From: Plectrocnemia conspersa
Taxonomy: Eukaryota > Arthropoda > Insecta > Trichoptera > Polycentropodidae
NCBI GenBank assembly: GCA_009617715.1
Contig: VTFK01000095.1
Location: forward strand, 372,001 to 436,000
Direction of reading: 5' to 3'
Length of the DNA stretch: 64,000 nt
Position 1 is the stretch's first letter; the number at the start of each line of letters is the position of its first letter. This document shows, piece by piece, positions 11,601 to 21,963 of this stretch. The position numbers and the translations under genes are program-made. The notes below the pieces were generated by a model. That model searched no databases and was not told the origin of the DNA. It worked only from the letters and a program-made list of their open reading frames with translations.

Positions 11601-14600
11601 AGTCTATGTTACTATTGTGCAATTTATTGTTGTAAGCCTAACCATTGTTAGTTATTGACGAAATCCCGAATTTCGGAATGGGGAAAATAGCTGAAAATTA
11701 TTTATCTATTTATATATAAGACGTTATCTCGGTTATAACTTGGCGGATGTTGGTTTTTAGATGCTCAAATGTTTCGGGTTTACCGGCGTAGACACGACAC
11801 TTAGCGCAACCCCCAAAAAAAAACTAAAGGCGTTAAATCGCATAATATAGGCGGCCAGTTGACGTCACCAAAACATGAAATAATGCAACCTAGAAACTTT
11901 TCAAGCAAAACATTGCACCTGATGTGTGACAAGTTTCGCCGTCTTGTTGAAACCACATGTGTTTCACATAAATATATTCCATTTCGTGCCGAAAATAATC
12001 GATTATCGTGTGTCTATAGCGCTCACCATTGACTATTACAGTCTGACTTTCATCGTTTTCAGAAAATTAAGGTCCAATGACGCCGCCTGACCACAATGCG
12101 CACCAAACATTTACTTTTTGAGCTCTCGTGAATCACAAGAGAATTTGACTTGCTTATATGCGTTAATTTTGCTTAATAATATACTCAAAAAAGGTAGATT
12201 TTCTTAATTTAAAAAAATCAAAACTCGTCCTGCTGCTCTAGCACCTAATCTGCATCTGAGCTTCAGTTCTAGTGCTATCTGATTTTTTAATAAAAAATAT
12301 TTTATAAAAAATTCACTACGTTGCGAATTGTTCGCTCAGTAGGACGATGAAATTGATCATAATCTTCCCGTAAATATGGATATACAGTTTGTACAGAATT
12401 GTTATTTCTGTAGAACAATTGAATTATTTTATGAGTTAATCGGTGGTTTAGCGATCTATTTCGTAAATGTGTTGTTGCAAACATTTGACACTCTGAACAC
12501 GCGTGATCATTGACAGCTGTCTGATTTTCTATGCTGCCAACATATGAAACTCGAATTGGATCATCCTGTATTATAACTTCTGGAATAAAATATTATATTT
12601 TACTTCACTGATGAAGATTCGTTGTTCGAAACCAATCGCATAATTGGCTTTCGCGCCGCTTGATTGATGAGTCGCTTTGTCAAACGTCGTTTCCCTATCG
12701 TTCCCCCCAAAAAAAACCGAAAAGTTAAAAATCACCCTAATTAATTTTTATTTTTTTATATAATAATATTCTTTTCATTCATCCCGATCTGAATCTGCGA
12801 AGCGTCCGTTTGCCGTTCATAATAAAGGGGTAAATAATGCACTTTTTCAACGGACGCTTCCGCCGACGTGACTTACCGGGGGCGCTCGCCCCCCGGGGAC
12901 CACAATGTCAACAATACTGACCAAAGGAAAGGACCACCGGAAGACTGTCGGTCGGAAAATGGTATCGCCACTATTTATGGACCCGGTGTACCCCTCGGCT
13001 AATATTTAATTTTAATTAGCAAAGTACAATGGATCAATTTAGACCCCCTTGACGATAAATTTCGCAAGGAGACAATTGAGCTTAGATTTAAATTATAATA
13101 TATACTTTCTGTAAAATGTGCTGAAGAGGCAGTTTTCAATAAAAGATCGGGGAAAATCGAGGAAAACCTTATTCGAAAGTGACTGATGGTTTTTTTTTCA
13201 AATGTAATAAATTATTAAAATGGAGTTGCATCCACATCGTACCAAAAAAGTTTATATCTCATGGACTATCAATGCTATTTAAAAATTAAAAATGCAATTT
13301 GGAAGTTCTTTATAAATATATTTAATGCGACAATCGATGTAAAAAGTATCACAAAATTATATTTTAATTTTAAATTCAAACTAAATATTTGTTTATTTAT
13401 TATTCCGATTCGTACATAGGGTCACTAAAAAAGTATGAAAGGGCTCGGGTGAGACGGCGACGGCGGAACAAAGAATTATAAATCTGTAACGCGGACAATG
13501 GCCAAATCGACGCCGGGGGCTGGGGGTGGTTCGGTGGTGAATTTTGCGGCTCGAGTGCCTAGTAGTAGCAGCAACCGACAACCCCTCGGATTCGTTCGCA
13601 CCTCCTTACTTAGTGTAGTACACGCTGCGAATACTTTGTCGATATGTTTTCGGCAAAGTATCGTAAATCGCCGAACCGAGCGGTTTTTGGTGACCGACCC
13701 TCGTTAGTGCACCTACGCCACTGTCTCTCGCTGTTTACGCAAACTTTAACGTCATTAATGTATTTCGAATTTGGCCATCCGTGTTATAGTTTTGCGGCTT
13801 TGGCCGCAACTTTAACCCTGTCCTGCTAACGAGAGTCGAATCGGCCTGCTGCGATTTATATGTATCGACCCGGAAAATGAGTTTTCTCACTGATGATAAG
13901 CATACAATGGCTTGGAGAAAATTTAGGATGGGCTCGTGCCTATGTATGTATATAGCATTAAAAGACTAATGATTGACATATTATGTGTATTGAATGGGCC
14001 AAATTTTCGGAGGCACGCGATTTCGATTTTAGCGATGGATGTGTCGGAAGACGCTAAAACGCGATGTCCTATGCAATGTAATGCGATCGCCAACAATAGG
14101 CAGCTCTCTCTGTTCCTCGTCGACATCAAAAAGGGCCAAGTCCCCCCGACGCTAGATTGTATCCTGGCACGCGATTTCAATCATTATTTTTCTTCCACGC
14201 TGTGTATATTAAACTACGCGATTAGTATTACGTGTGTGTATGTGTGAAAGAAGAAATTTGCATAAATCAATATCGTTGCTGGAAGGACATTGCTTGTACG
14301 GCCAAGCGCCGCTAATTTCATGCAATAAAGCATGAGGGGTACACGGGGTGGTTAAGAAGTTTGTTCGTAGTGTACTTATTAATAAATAAAGCCAAGTTAT
14401 CATAGCTTATTCTACTTACTTTTATAACATACCATCGTTTTTCATCACCATTTCTTCGATGGTATTTAAGAGAGTTTTTTCACAGTTTTCGCCCAAAGCG
14501 TTTTGATTTTATAAATCTCTAAAAAGCATTGGATTCTACAATAGAAATAAACCCAAATTATGTAAAATATAAATCCACTTGTTGGACAGGCAGGAACGTC

Positions 14601-17600
14601 ATTTCAGCTTTTTCTAGGGGGGAGCTAAAATTGGTCAGTTAGTAGTCGTTTTTTAATATTTCATTTAATTTCAATAAGATTTATAGTACTTCATTAAATA
14701 CGATGCATTTTTTTTTGCTTAATTCAACGGGTCCCTATTTAGAATCCACGTTAAAAGCAATAAAATCATGCCGTCACCGTCGCAGTGAAAATGCTCGGTT
14801 ATCTAGCGTTCATATTAAGACTTTATAACAATAAGTGAGAATCGAGTGAAGCATATTTAAACTGAATTTTGATCAATAGGAGAGCGCAAAAACAATTATC
14901 CCTTCTCAGAAGTCAAAAATCCACGTCAAAAGCAATAAAATCGTGCCGTCGCCATCGCAGTGGGAACGCTCGTTGCCGAGCGTTCCCAACGAGCGTTCCC
15001 ACTGCGATGGCGACGGCACGATTTTATTGCTTTTGACGTGGATTTTTGACTTCTGAGAAGGGATAATTGTTTTTGCGCCCTCCTATTAACCAAAATTCGG
15101 TTTGAATACATTTTGACCAATAATATCATATCAGAAGTCCGTAGTAATATCACTAAGGATGGCTTAAATATTTTTAAAACATAGTGTTAAGTACAGACAA
15201 ACTATGTAGCAATATGCGAAATGAGACGTCTGACTATATTTCTATTAAAGCTGAGTTAGCTTAGTTTGTATTTTGAACTTGACCTAATGAAAGTTCTAAA
15301 ACTGTAATTAGTTTTAGAAGTTGGTTTTGGTTAATTTGTGTAGGTTAGGTTTGGATTTGGACAGCAAATGTACATTCACAACTGTCAAATTGAGTTTCAT
15401 AGACATTTTAAAGCAGCATATAATTTCACTAGCGCATAAGCTAAATTATATTTTCGCTAGTAAAAATATATATCTACTGATGAAAATGTATTTGGGTTTC
15501 ACTAGTGAAAATATAGCTTCACCGAAAAATACATATTCACTGTAATTATACATCGCATGTAAATAAATAATGGTATGTAAATTTATATTTTAATACCTTT
15601 GGAAAAGTTTAAATCATTTAATTTTATTAGCACATGCCAGATTAAATATATTTTCACTAGTAAAAATATATACATATCTACAGGTGAAAATGTGTTCCGA
15701 TACTGAAATACCATATTTTTAAAAATGTTGCGCCACCCGAGAATAAAAATAAAAATATTATAGATAACTCGGGTGGGGGGGGGGGGGCAAAAGTTGGTCA
15801 GTCAGTAGCTATTTAATATTTCGATTTTATTAAAATTCATACTATTTCTTTAAGTGACATGCATTTTCTAGCCAAATTTAAGAGAGGGCAAATGGCTCCC
15901 ACCTGCCCCTCCCTAAATTACGTCTCTGTGGACAGGTACACAATTATTGGAAATTTCTAGACGCAGGGATTCAAATTAAACGCGACGATAATTGGCATCG
16001 ACCACTGAATGCATTCGCCGCTATGCGAGTACTTAGCCACTGTCAAAACATGTGTCTCCATAATTAAGAGAGTTTTTCCCGGCCGATTCACATCACCGGG
16101 AGCGTCTTTAACGTTCGTCGACCTCTTCTGTAATCGGTGCCAAATATTTGTGCAAAACCCGCTAAATGTGTCCATTGTCCACTTAAATCGAGTGCACTGA
16201 CAGAAACATGTCACCGTAATGAAGGTCTTCGCTGCAGATTTTTTTGCAGATTTGCGCGTGGGTGTGCTGAAAAACGATTCGCTGTCTATAGTAGATACTT
16301 TAGAACTCTTGCTGAACAAAGTATACATCTATCGCCTGTAACAGCTGAAGTAGAAGCTGGTGATTAGCTTTTTCATCTGAACTTAAAAAACTTGTTGCTC
16401 TATATTCATGAGCGCCAAAATTAGATTATTGAAATCCATTTCCTTTAGTACGTTAAAGTGTCTTCTCTTCAATTCAAAGATCATCGACTTTACCTATCTA
16501 TGCTTACCTCTTTGAAAGCGCTCGCATTCGGGACGATCATAAAAGCAATCAACGACTTTATTGCAGATGGTGAATCTATTTCTGATCCACAATGACCGCA
16601 ACAATAGGGCGGGGGCGGATGCGTTCCCCGTTGACAAAATAAATTCTCGCCTGAGACATCTTTACGACTTTATATATTTCAGTCCATTCCCGAAGATCAA
16701 ATTTTCTTTGGTGTCTAATTTTGATGCGTTATTTATGCGCTGCATTTTGCTCATTTCGCGTATCTCTCCTCCATCTAGCTCGACGCCGCTGCTGACACAT
16801 CAAACGATGTACACTTTTTTTATACCCCAATGTTTAAGATCGAAAGTCAAAGATTCGAACGAGTTTTTAAATGTTTCGTAAATATTTCAGCTGGAAAAGA
16901 AGGCGGCATGACGCCGTTCGGGCGCGTCGAATCCGGAGAAGGCGGAGAAGAACGACTCGCTCATCTCTTGTCCGAAGCATCTCAACTTTTGAGGACTCCG
17001 GCTCCGGCTGAAGACTCGCGAAGCAACGACGATTCCAAATCGCCGCACGCGCCTTGCATCTCACCCTTCTCAAACAAGGTATGTATTTTTCTTATGTTAC
17101 TAATTATTATAATTTAAAATTTAACTATTCTATTATAGTAATTCGTAAAATCTTTAAAAACAATCAACATTCACTGTTAACTTAAGGGTGCTATTTAACA
17201 GGAAATTATTTTGAGAGATATGTGCATTAAAATAAATACTATGTTCCATAAAACGAATTATTTGTGCATTTATGTAAAGGTAAATCTTCAAATTTTTTCT
17301 TCAAAAAAAGATTCGATGCAGAGCTATGCATAAGGTGTTTATTCTTCTGACCAATAGTAATACACAAACAATTAATATTATGGAACAATTATTTTATATA
17401 TTGCTTATTTAAATTCTTCTCCTAACTTATATTAAAGACATGCTAAACCATGCTACACTGATTTAAACGCAATAATTATTCGGATACATACGTACAGATC
17501 TGTTATGTCCAAGGTCAAAGTTACAGCAAATGAAGTAAAAGTACATTCACGCAATAGTCACATACATGCTTATTTGTAATTGTTTTAACCAATTTATTCT

Positions 17601-20600
17601 TCGTATAAATGACAAATAATCGCGTCCAGGTGATCAACGCGCCTGGCGCGTTGTGTAAGACTACGCACTAAGCGCGTTCTCAGCATCAACGTGTTACAAA
17701 AAGGTCGTCCATAGTAGTAATTTGTCAATATCGGCTAAAAAAACGTTGGTAGCCGTTAAAACATAGCCACAATATTAATTAAAATTGCTATTAAAATATT
17801 TTACATTTATTAAAAAAAATATGTTTTATTGTTTTTAATTTAATAACAATACCAAATTTAATTTAAGAGTTATAAATTATAATAAAGCGCTCATATATTA
17901 TATTATATAATATTTTATAAAATATACTGATATTAAAATAATTAATAAATTCATTCACCCAAGTTTGAAACCAATAATAAAATATTTAATATCTCATAGT
18001 ATCAGGTTATTCCACAAGTTTTTGTATTTTTTAAGGTGCGGGTTAAAAGAGTTGAAAATTAAAGCATGTAATTCCTTTACTAAATTATATATTCTTCATC
18101 TTTTTCTGCAATGATTCTGCACATGTTAATCATTTTTTTATATTTGATTCGAAAAATAATGTATTTTTGGAGGCGTTTTTAAATCCATAATTGTAAAATA
18201 TATTTTTCTATTTAAAATTTGTTGAAGGGATCTAAATAGACGATAGTCATTTGGAGAAATGTCCGAAGAATCAAATTAGTTAATATTTTCTATCGTCTTC
18301 TTGGATAAATGAGAGCGAGCGCTATACCCTTCTTTAATTTATAAGAAAAGGTATTTTTTATGGTCTGAGTCACTTTTAAACGAATGAGCTAAGCACACCA
18401 TATGTCTGTTGTAATTGTCTGCCTATAATCCAACAGCTCATAATAAATTATGCCCTTTATATCCCACCAAATGCATTACAATCTTATTGAGATGTAATCC
18501 TGTTCTCGTGGTTGAAATTGTCGGTTGATTGACATCCAACCACTGCCTTTTACGTCACATGTTAATACTAGTTTCTGTATCGTTAATCTCGAACCTGCTT
18601 TGGTAGCAGTCCTAATATCTTCACTATCAACTCCTAAGGACTACGCGCCTTACATAGATATTCAATATCAAAATTCCCAGAACGAAATTTTTAGAACCAT
18701 ATTTGCCACTTTTTAAATTTAATGGCATCCCTGCCCATTGCATTACAGATGTGTTTAACTGCTATTATCGCATTATGAACAAGTTGAAACGCATAAAGCC
18801 TAATATAGCTTAACTGAGATTATTTTATCTCCACTGCCATTGTTGATTCCGGGTTGAAAATATCGAAAAAAAAATATCCTTTTACTAAATAGCATCATTG
18901 ATATGACTACTGTTAACAAACATCGAAAGAATAGTAAAATTATAGTTTATTTATATTTATTTATTAAAAATTTATACATTTTTGCTTAATAGTTTATAAA
19001 TCTGTTACTTAGAGATAAAGTAATATATATTTTAAATAATAAACTATGTTCATGTATATACAGGATTCCAGTCAGAATAGAAGACTGAAGAAATACGAAA
19101 ACGACGATATACCACAAGAAAAAGTCATGAGAATCTGCCAAGAAGAACTAGCAAAACTAATGGGAAGGAGGATGGAAGATATACGTCAACCACGCGAAGG
19201 TTTTCCCAGGTACCTTGCTCTAACATACGTGTATATGTATAAATGTCTTTAAATGCAATATAATATTTATTCATAATAATGAAATATGAAAATTCCTTGG
19301 ATTCGAGAACAGCAAACTAGAGCTAACATAAGTGTTTTCTTTCCCCACTATCTTAGCGGTGGCCCACCGCACATGGAGCGCCCTCCCGATGACAACATTC
19401 GCATGGCACTGGAAGCGTACCAACGAGAATTAAGCAAGCTGCAGCAGAGCGGCGTGCCAATGCCCGGCGTTCCGGGAATGCCAGGAATGCCCGGTTTCCC
19501 CGGACTGTTGGCCTTGCAACACCAACAGCACCAGAACCACCATCTAAACGGAGGCCCTACTGCACCTCCGGCGGTGCAAGATCTATCATTGCCCAAGGAC
19601 AAAATGGTAAAGATCAATGGAGTATCGGATTTGGATAAGGAAAAGCAAATGGACGCTGAAGAGGCGATTAGGCACGCCGGTAGCGCGTTCAGTCTGGTCA
19701 GGCCGAAAATCGAACCTGGCTCGCAGGCGTCTACCGGTTCTTCAGCGTCGAGTCCGTTGGGCAATAGCATACTTCCGCCAGCGATCGCTCCTGGCGAGGA
19801 GTTTTCGAGCGCAACAGCAGCTAGTCCGCTACAACGCATGGCTTCGATCACGAATAGCTTAATATCTCAGCCGTCAAATCCATCTCACCATAGCCCCTCT
19901 CAGAGGCCTTTGAAAGCTGTTCTTCCGCCCATAACGCAACAGCAATTCGATCTTTTTAACAATTTGAACACTGAAGATATCGTGCGTAGAGTAAAGGAGT
20001 CCTTGAGTCAGTATTCCATCAGTCAGAGGTTGTTTGGAGAATCAGTTTTGGGCCTTTCTCAAGGATCGGTGAGCGATTTATTAGCAAGACCCAAACCGTG
20101 GCACATGTTAACTCAGAAAGGCCGTGAGCCGTTCATTAGGATGAAAATGTTCTTGGAAGATGATAATGCCGTTCATAAACTTGTTGCTTCACAGTACAAG
20201 ATTGCTCCTGAAAAATTGATGCGAACTGGCAGTTATGGTGGCGTACCCCGTAAGTATAATTTACACTTAATAATAAATCTATAAAATTATATATTCTATA
20301 GAAATATATTTTTTTAATTACAGAATGCCCTGCAAATTTGAGCAAACCAATGCAACCAAGTCAAAAAATGATGGATGCTTCGCAACTGTTGAGCAAAATG
20401 CATCAAGAACAAGTGATGATGGGAGGTGGACCTCCGCTTTTATTAGGACCAGGCGGATTCCCGCCCCTAGGATCTCTCCCGCTTCAATCTGATATGAAAT
20501 CGGGAAAACCTCCAATGCCTCCCATGCCTCCTCAGCCGCCCCTAACTCCTCAAAGTTCCGTAATGCGAGCTTTGCATCAGCACATTTCGCCTAGTGTGTA

Positions 20601-21963
20601 CGAAATGGCGGCTCTCACTCAAGATCTCGACACTCAAACAATCACCACTAAGATCAAAGAAGCTCTATTGGCGAATAATATCGGACAGAAGATATTCGGA
20701 GAGGCCGTTTTAGGTTTATCTCAAGGTTCAGTTAGTGAACTTCTCTCGAAGCCGAAACCGTGGCATATGTTGAGCATTAAAGGCCGAGAACCTTTTATTA
20801 GAATGCAGCTTTGGCTGAGCGACGCTCACAATATTGATCGATTACAAGCACTCAAGAATGAAAGACGAGAAGCCAATAAGCGACGCCGTTCCACCGGACC
20901 TGGCGGACAAGATAACAGTTCCGATACGTCGTCGAACGACACTGCTGAATTTTATCATTCGACATCGCCAAGTCCTCATCCGGGAGGTCCCCCTTCGACT
21001 AAAAAACAAAGAGTGCTCTTTAGCGAAGAACAAAAGGAAGCGTTGCGCTTAGCGTTCGCGTTAGATCCATACCCAAACATGGCTACGATAGAATTTCTAG
21101 CGACCGAACTCGGCCTTTCATCTAGGACAATTACAAATTGGTTTCACAACCATCGTATGCGATTGAAACAACAAGTGCCACATGGCGGTTCCGGTGAAGT
21201 ACCAGCTCGCGATCAATCGAGTGGACAGGCGCCGTTCGATCCAGTCCAATTCCGACTATTGTTAAACCAACGCCTATTGGAATTGCAAAAAGAACGACTC
21301 GGATTAGCGGGAGTACCGCTCCCGTATCCGCCGTACTTTGCCGCTAACTCAAATTTAGCCGCTTTGTTAGGTCGTGGATTACTACCGACGGGCGATTCTG
21401 ATTTGGCTTTAGGAGCTGTTAAAGAGCAAATGAGCGGATTAGATTTAAGTATGCCTCTTAAACGAGAACCTGACGGTGATGATTTTGAAGATGAAGACGT
21501 AGAGAGCAACGTCGGATCTGACGAATCTATAGATGAGAGGAGCTTGCCCGATGGAGATGTCGATTTAGATGGCGACGGAGACGAAGGTAAGGCAGAAACG
21601 CCTCGAGCGGCTCCGCAGGGCGTTCGTTCGAATAGGCGGAAGCCCGTAGCTCCTCAATGGGTGAACCCCAACTGGGAGGACGATAAAGATCGTCCACCGA
21701 ACCCAGACGAAGTCATCATCAACGGTGTGTGTGTGATGCAAACCGAAGACTATGGCAGACGCGCTGCCGAAAGAACTGTGCGTATCGAACCAGCGGAAGC
21801 AGACACGGAGACCGACGGCGCCGAAAGGGCTCCGTCTACTCGTTTGTCTCCTCCGGCTGTTACCTCCCCGACGTCGGCCGTAACGCCGGCGACGGCAATA
21901 AATGACCTACCCAACGAGAACAGTATAAAAATGGAAGTAGATTCCGATCGATGGGAGTACTAA
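2410..21963 (+). CDS. cut: Homeobox protein Cut (CUX family), 3' part, six exons
   Basis: This is a DNA-binding transcription factor of the Cut/CUX family, which sets cell fate in sensory organs and other tissues. Coding exons are 2410-2624, 5762-6253, 16891-17078, 19064-19209, 19357-20249 and 20324-21963. Joined, they give 1190 residues with matching phase at all five junctions. Domains in visible numbering are a fragment resembling the end of the CUX coiled-coil region (1-71), CUT1 (about 150-232), CUT2 (about 550-632), CUT3 (746-828) and a homeodomain (871-928). The homeodomain has WFHNHR in helix 3, with the His at position 50 typical of Cut. The C-terminus is acidic and ends with a stop at 21961. 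The true N-terminus lies before the window. Three candidate SUMO sites and two CtBP-like DLS motifs are visible. The three-CUT plus Cut homeodomain layout leaves little doubt about identity. Confidence 0.93.
2625..5761 (+). other. cut: cut intron
   Basis: The intron starts GTGTGT and ends TTACAG, and it joins a phase-1 donor to a matching acceptor. It holds no exon that I can support. Its right half contains the degenerate tandem array listed separately, and the rest is unique AT-rich sequence. Confidence 0.65.
3990..5240 (+). repeat. degenerate tandem array, units of about 220-280 bp
   Basis: Five to six diverged units follow one another. Each has a core close to GCAAGTTTAAGTT, then an AAACTTG-type sequence (cores near 4057, 4285, 4503, 4768, 5046 and 5217). 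A second anchor GGGTACCGCATGAACT recurs at 4627, 4901 and 5172, with a poorer match near 4433. Other shared words include GAGCGTT plus AAA and AATAAGCTCGAT. The core is nearly palindromic. Unit lengths differ through indels, so this is an old array. Confidence 0.8.
5762..6253 (+). CDS. cut: cut exon encoding CUT domain 1
   Basis: The acceptor is GGTTACAG and the donor AAAG/GTAGGA. Two bases complete a Gly codon from the previous exon and one base is left over. It encodes an acidic/Asn-rich linker, then CUT domain 1, with the signature IGQRLFAKYVLGLSQG and KPKPW. It is much richer in G+C than the other cut exons, and the GC-rich tract continues into the intron to about 6400. Confidence 0.93.
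7365..7460. repeat. dispersed short repeat, copy 1
   Basis: The segment with GGTCTAAGGGCCG, GCGGCAAACCC and CTAGTTTTGCAAG resembles 39645-39700 (GGTTTAAGAGCCG, GCGGTAAACCC). Its right part, GACATAAACAC, recurs near 26275. These look like copies of one short interspersed family. Confidence 0.45.
7515..8447. mobile_element. probable non-autonomous hAT-like element
   Basis: The left end, CAGGGCCGGATTAAG followed by a GCCCTAA, and the right end, GGTGCCCTAAGC then GTGCTTAAGGG, resemble the two ends of hAT transposons (5' CAGGGCCGGNTTAAG and a matching inverted 3' end). No transposase is present. The last bases at the right end have decayed, so the border and any 8 bp target duplication are not certain. 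A pogo-like MITE is nested inside. Confidence 0.42.
7988..8136. mobile_element. pogo/Tc1-mariner type MITE with long terminal inverted repeats
   Basis: The two ends are inverted copies of each other for about 42 bases with few mismatches. They start CAGTA, then GCCCCCCAATAAC on the left and GACCCCCCAATAAC when the right end is read inward. A TA dinucleotide flanks each side (7986-7987 and 8137-8138), as expected for a TA target duplication. The whole element is 149 bp and has no coding capacity. Length, CAGT ends and the TA site fit a pogo-type MITE. Confidence 0.85.
8446..8692 (+). repeat. short direct duplication
   Basis: GCGCACAATAGTATTACAG at about 8446 followed by CTAAAGACT recurs at about 8641 as GCACACAATAGGTATTACAG followed by CTAAAGACT. 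The spacing is about 195 bp and the copies are diverged. Confidence 0.55.
11700..12580 (-). pseudogene. mariner-like transposase relic
   Basis: Reading the minus strand, 12484-12302 gives an N-terminal helix-turn-helix segment (IIQLFYRNNNSV, then RPTERTIRNVV). About 12140-11700 gives the catalytic region with VWCALWSGGVIGP, VNGERYR, MWFQQDG (first catalytic Asp near 11941), CHTSGA and NWPP followed by CDLTPL, all typical of mariner-type transposases of the IS630/Tc1 superfamily. A piece between the two is deleted or scrambled, and there are stops and frameshifts. Upstream of the start, around 12553-12575, the minus strand reads GGATGATCCAATTCGAG, which resembles the inverted terminal repeat of this group. 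The opposite end is not recognisable. The copy is dead. Confidence 0.82.
12799..12895. repeat. inverted repeat followed by a GC-rich stem
   Basis: GAAGCGTCCGTT at 12799-12810 is perfectly inverted at 12849-12860 with a loop of 38 bases. Directly after it, 12878-12895 holds a second GC stem (GGGGGCG, loop, CGCCCCC type). The surrounding intron is AT-rich, so the block stands out. Confidence 0.55.
14616..14715 (+). repeat. repeat copy A, matched by 15775-15862
   Basis: GGGGGGAGCTAAAATTGGTCAG followed by TAGTAG and an AT-rich stretch ending GATGCATTTTT corresponds to 15775-15862, which has a G run, AAAAGTTGGTCAG, TCAGTAG and GACATGCATTTTC. The pair flanks the foldback at about 1.1 kb spacing. 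Confidence 0.5.
14857..15105. repeat. long foldback (hairpin) with perfect inner arms
   Basis: The sequence is symmetric about position 14981. Arms 14884-14975 and 14987-15078 match over 92 bases without a mismatch, separated by an 11-base loop. Beyond that the arms continue outward for about 25-30 bases with scattered mismatches. The centre holds a second short hairpin choice because GGGAACGCTCG and its complement occur in alternating orientation. A diverged third copy of the arm core (AAAAGCAATAAAATC, then CGTCGCAGTG) lies at 14730-14805. No coding capacity is evident. This is a foldback or snap-back type repeat. Confidence 0.9.
15420..15710 (+). repeat. two diverged tandem copies of an AT-rich unit
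   Basis: A unit with TATTTTCGCTAGTAAAAATATATA and then GTGAAAATG-type words near 15450-15510 recurs at 15640-15705 as TATTTTCACTAGTAAAAATATATA and GGTGAAAATGTG. The spacing is about 200 bp. Confidence 0.5.
15775..15862 (+). repeat. repeat copy B, matched by 14616-14715
   Basis: This is the second copy of the repeat described at 14616. It begins with a run of about 14 G at 15774-15787. Just upstream, CCACCCGAG and CTCGGGTGG at about 15735-15776 form a short inverted repeat. Confidence 0.5.
16891..17078 (+). CDS. cut: cut exon, linker between CUT1 and CUT2
   Basis: The acceptor is ATATTTCAG and the donor AACAAG/GTATGT. Two bases complete an Ala codon and the exon ends on a codon boundary (phase 0). 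The product is a Gly/Glu-rich stretch followed by a short helix-like segment (RLAHLLSEASQLL) and a Ser/Pro-rich tail. It has no named domain. Assignment rests on open frame, phase match on both sides and position. Confidence 0.8.
17079..19063 (+). other. cut: cut intron
   Basis: GTATGT to ATACAG, phase 0. The intron is AT-rich. It contains the dispersed repeat at 17201-17275 and a GC-richer patch near 17620-17700. I see nothing coding. Confidence 0.65.
17201..17275. repeat. dispersed repeat shared with a Pde6 intron
   Basis: GAAATTATTTTGAGAG, ATGTGCATTAAAATAAATAC and GTTCCATAAAACG occur here and, nearly identical, at 46409-46485 (GAAATTATTTTAAGAG, ATGTGCATTTAAATAAATAC, GTTCCATAAAACG). A match of about 75 bp between introns of two genes indicates a transposon-derived family. 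Confidence 0.65.
19064..19209 (+). CDS. cut: cut exon, linker before CUT2
   Basis: Acceptor ATACAG, donor CCCAG/GTACCT. It starts on a codon boundary and leaves two bases. It encodes a charged segment (RRLKKYENDD, then EKVMRICQEELAKLMGRR) that looks helical. Confidence 0.85.
19357..20249 (+). CDS. cut: cut exon encoding CUT domain 2
   Basis: Acceptor ATCTTAG, donor CCCC/GTAAGT. The first base completes a Ser codon and one base is left over. The exon holds a Gln/Leu helix, a Pro/Gly/Met repeat region, a DLSLPKDK motif resembling CtBP-binding PxDLS sites, a PKIEP candidate SUMO site near 19703, then CUT2 from about 19964 (ISQRLFGESVLGLSQG, ARPKPWHML). Confidence 0.93.
20324..21963 (+). CDS. 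cut: cut terminal exon: CUT domain 3, homeodomain, C-terminus
   Basis: The acceptor is TTACAG after a 74-base intron, and two bases complete a Gln codon. CUT3 starts at about 20626 (IGQKIFGEAVLGLSQG, KPKPWHML). The homeodomain covers 21001-21174, with TITNWFHNHRMRLK as recognition helix. Downstream come a DLSMPLKREP segment (DLS motif plus LKRE), an acidic run, a conserved-looking INGVCVMQTEDY stretch and IKMEVD close to the end. The stop TAA is at 21961-21963. Confidence 0.95.

Larger units (their letters stand above)
6254..16890 (+). other. cut: cut intron of 10.6 kb with several transposon relics
   Basis: The donor is GTAGGA and the acceptor ATTTCAG. The reading frame of the upstream exon stays open into the intron until a stop at 6559. 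Repeats inside are listed separately: the hAT-like and pogo-like elements, a short duplication, a mariner relic, structured GC-rich sequence and a foldback. GC-richer patches at 9960-10160, 13430-13830 and 15960-16370 carry open frames of up to about 120 codons without recognisable domains. The remainder is AT-rich and I see no exon. Confidence 0.65.

Noticed and set aside
15957..16328. Minus-strand open frame of 123 codons in the cut intron
   Set aside because: No domain, no conserved motif, and no splice partner could be found. It is kept only as a GC-richer patch.
19348..19851. Minus-strand open frame of 167 codons opposite the CUT2 exon
   Set aside because: It is antisense to a confirmed cut exon and has no family features of its own.
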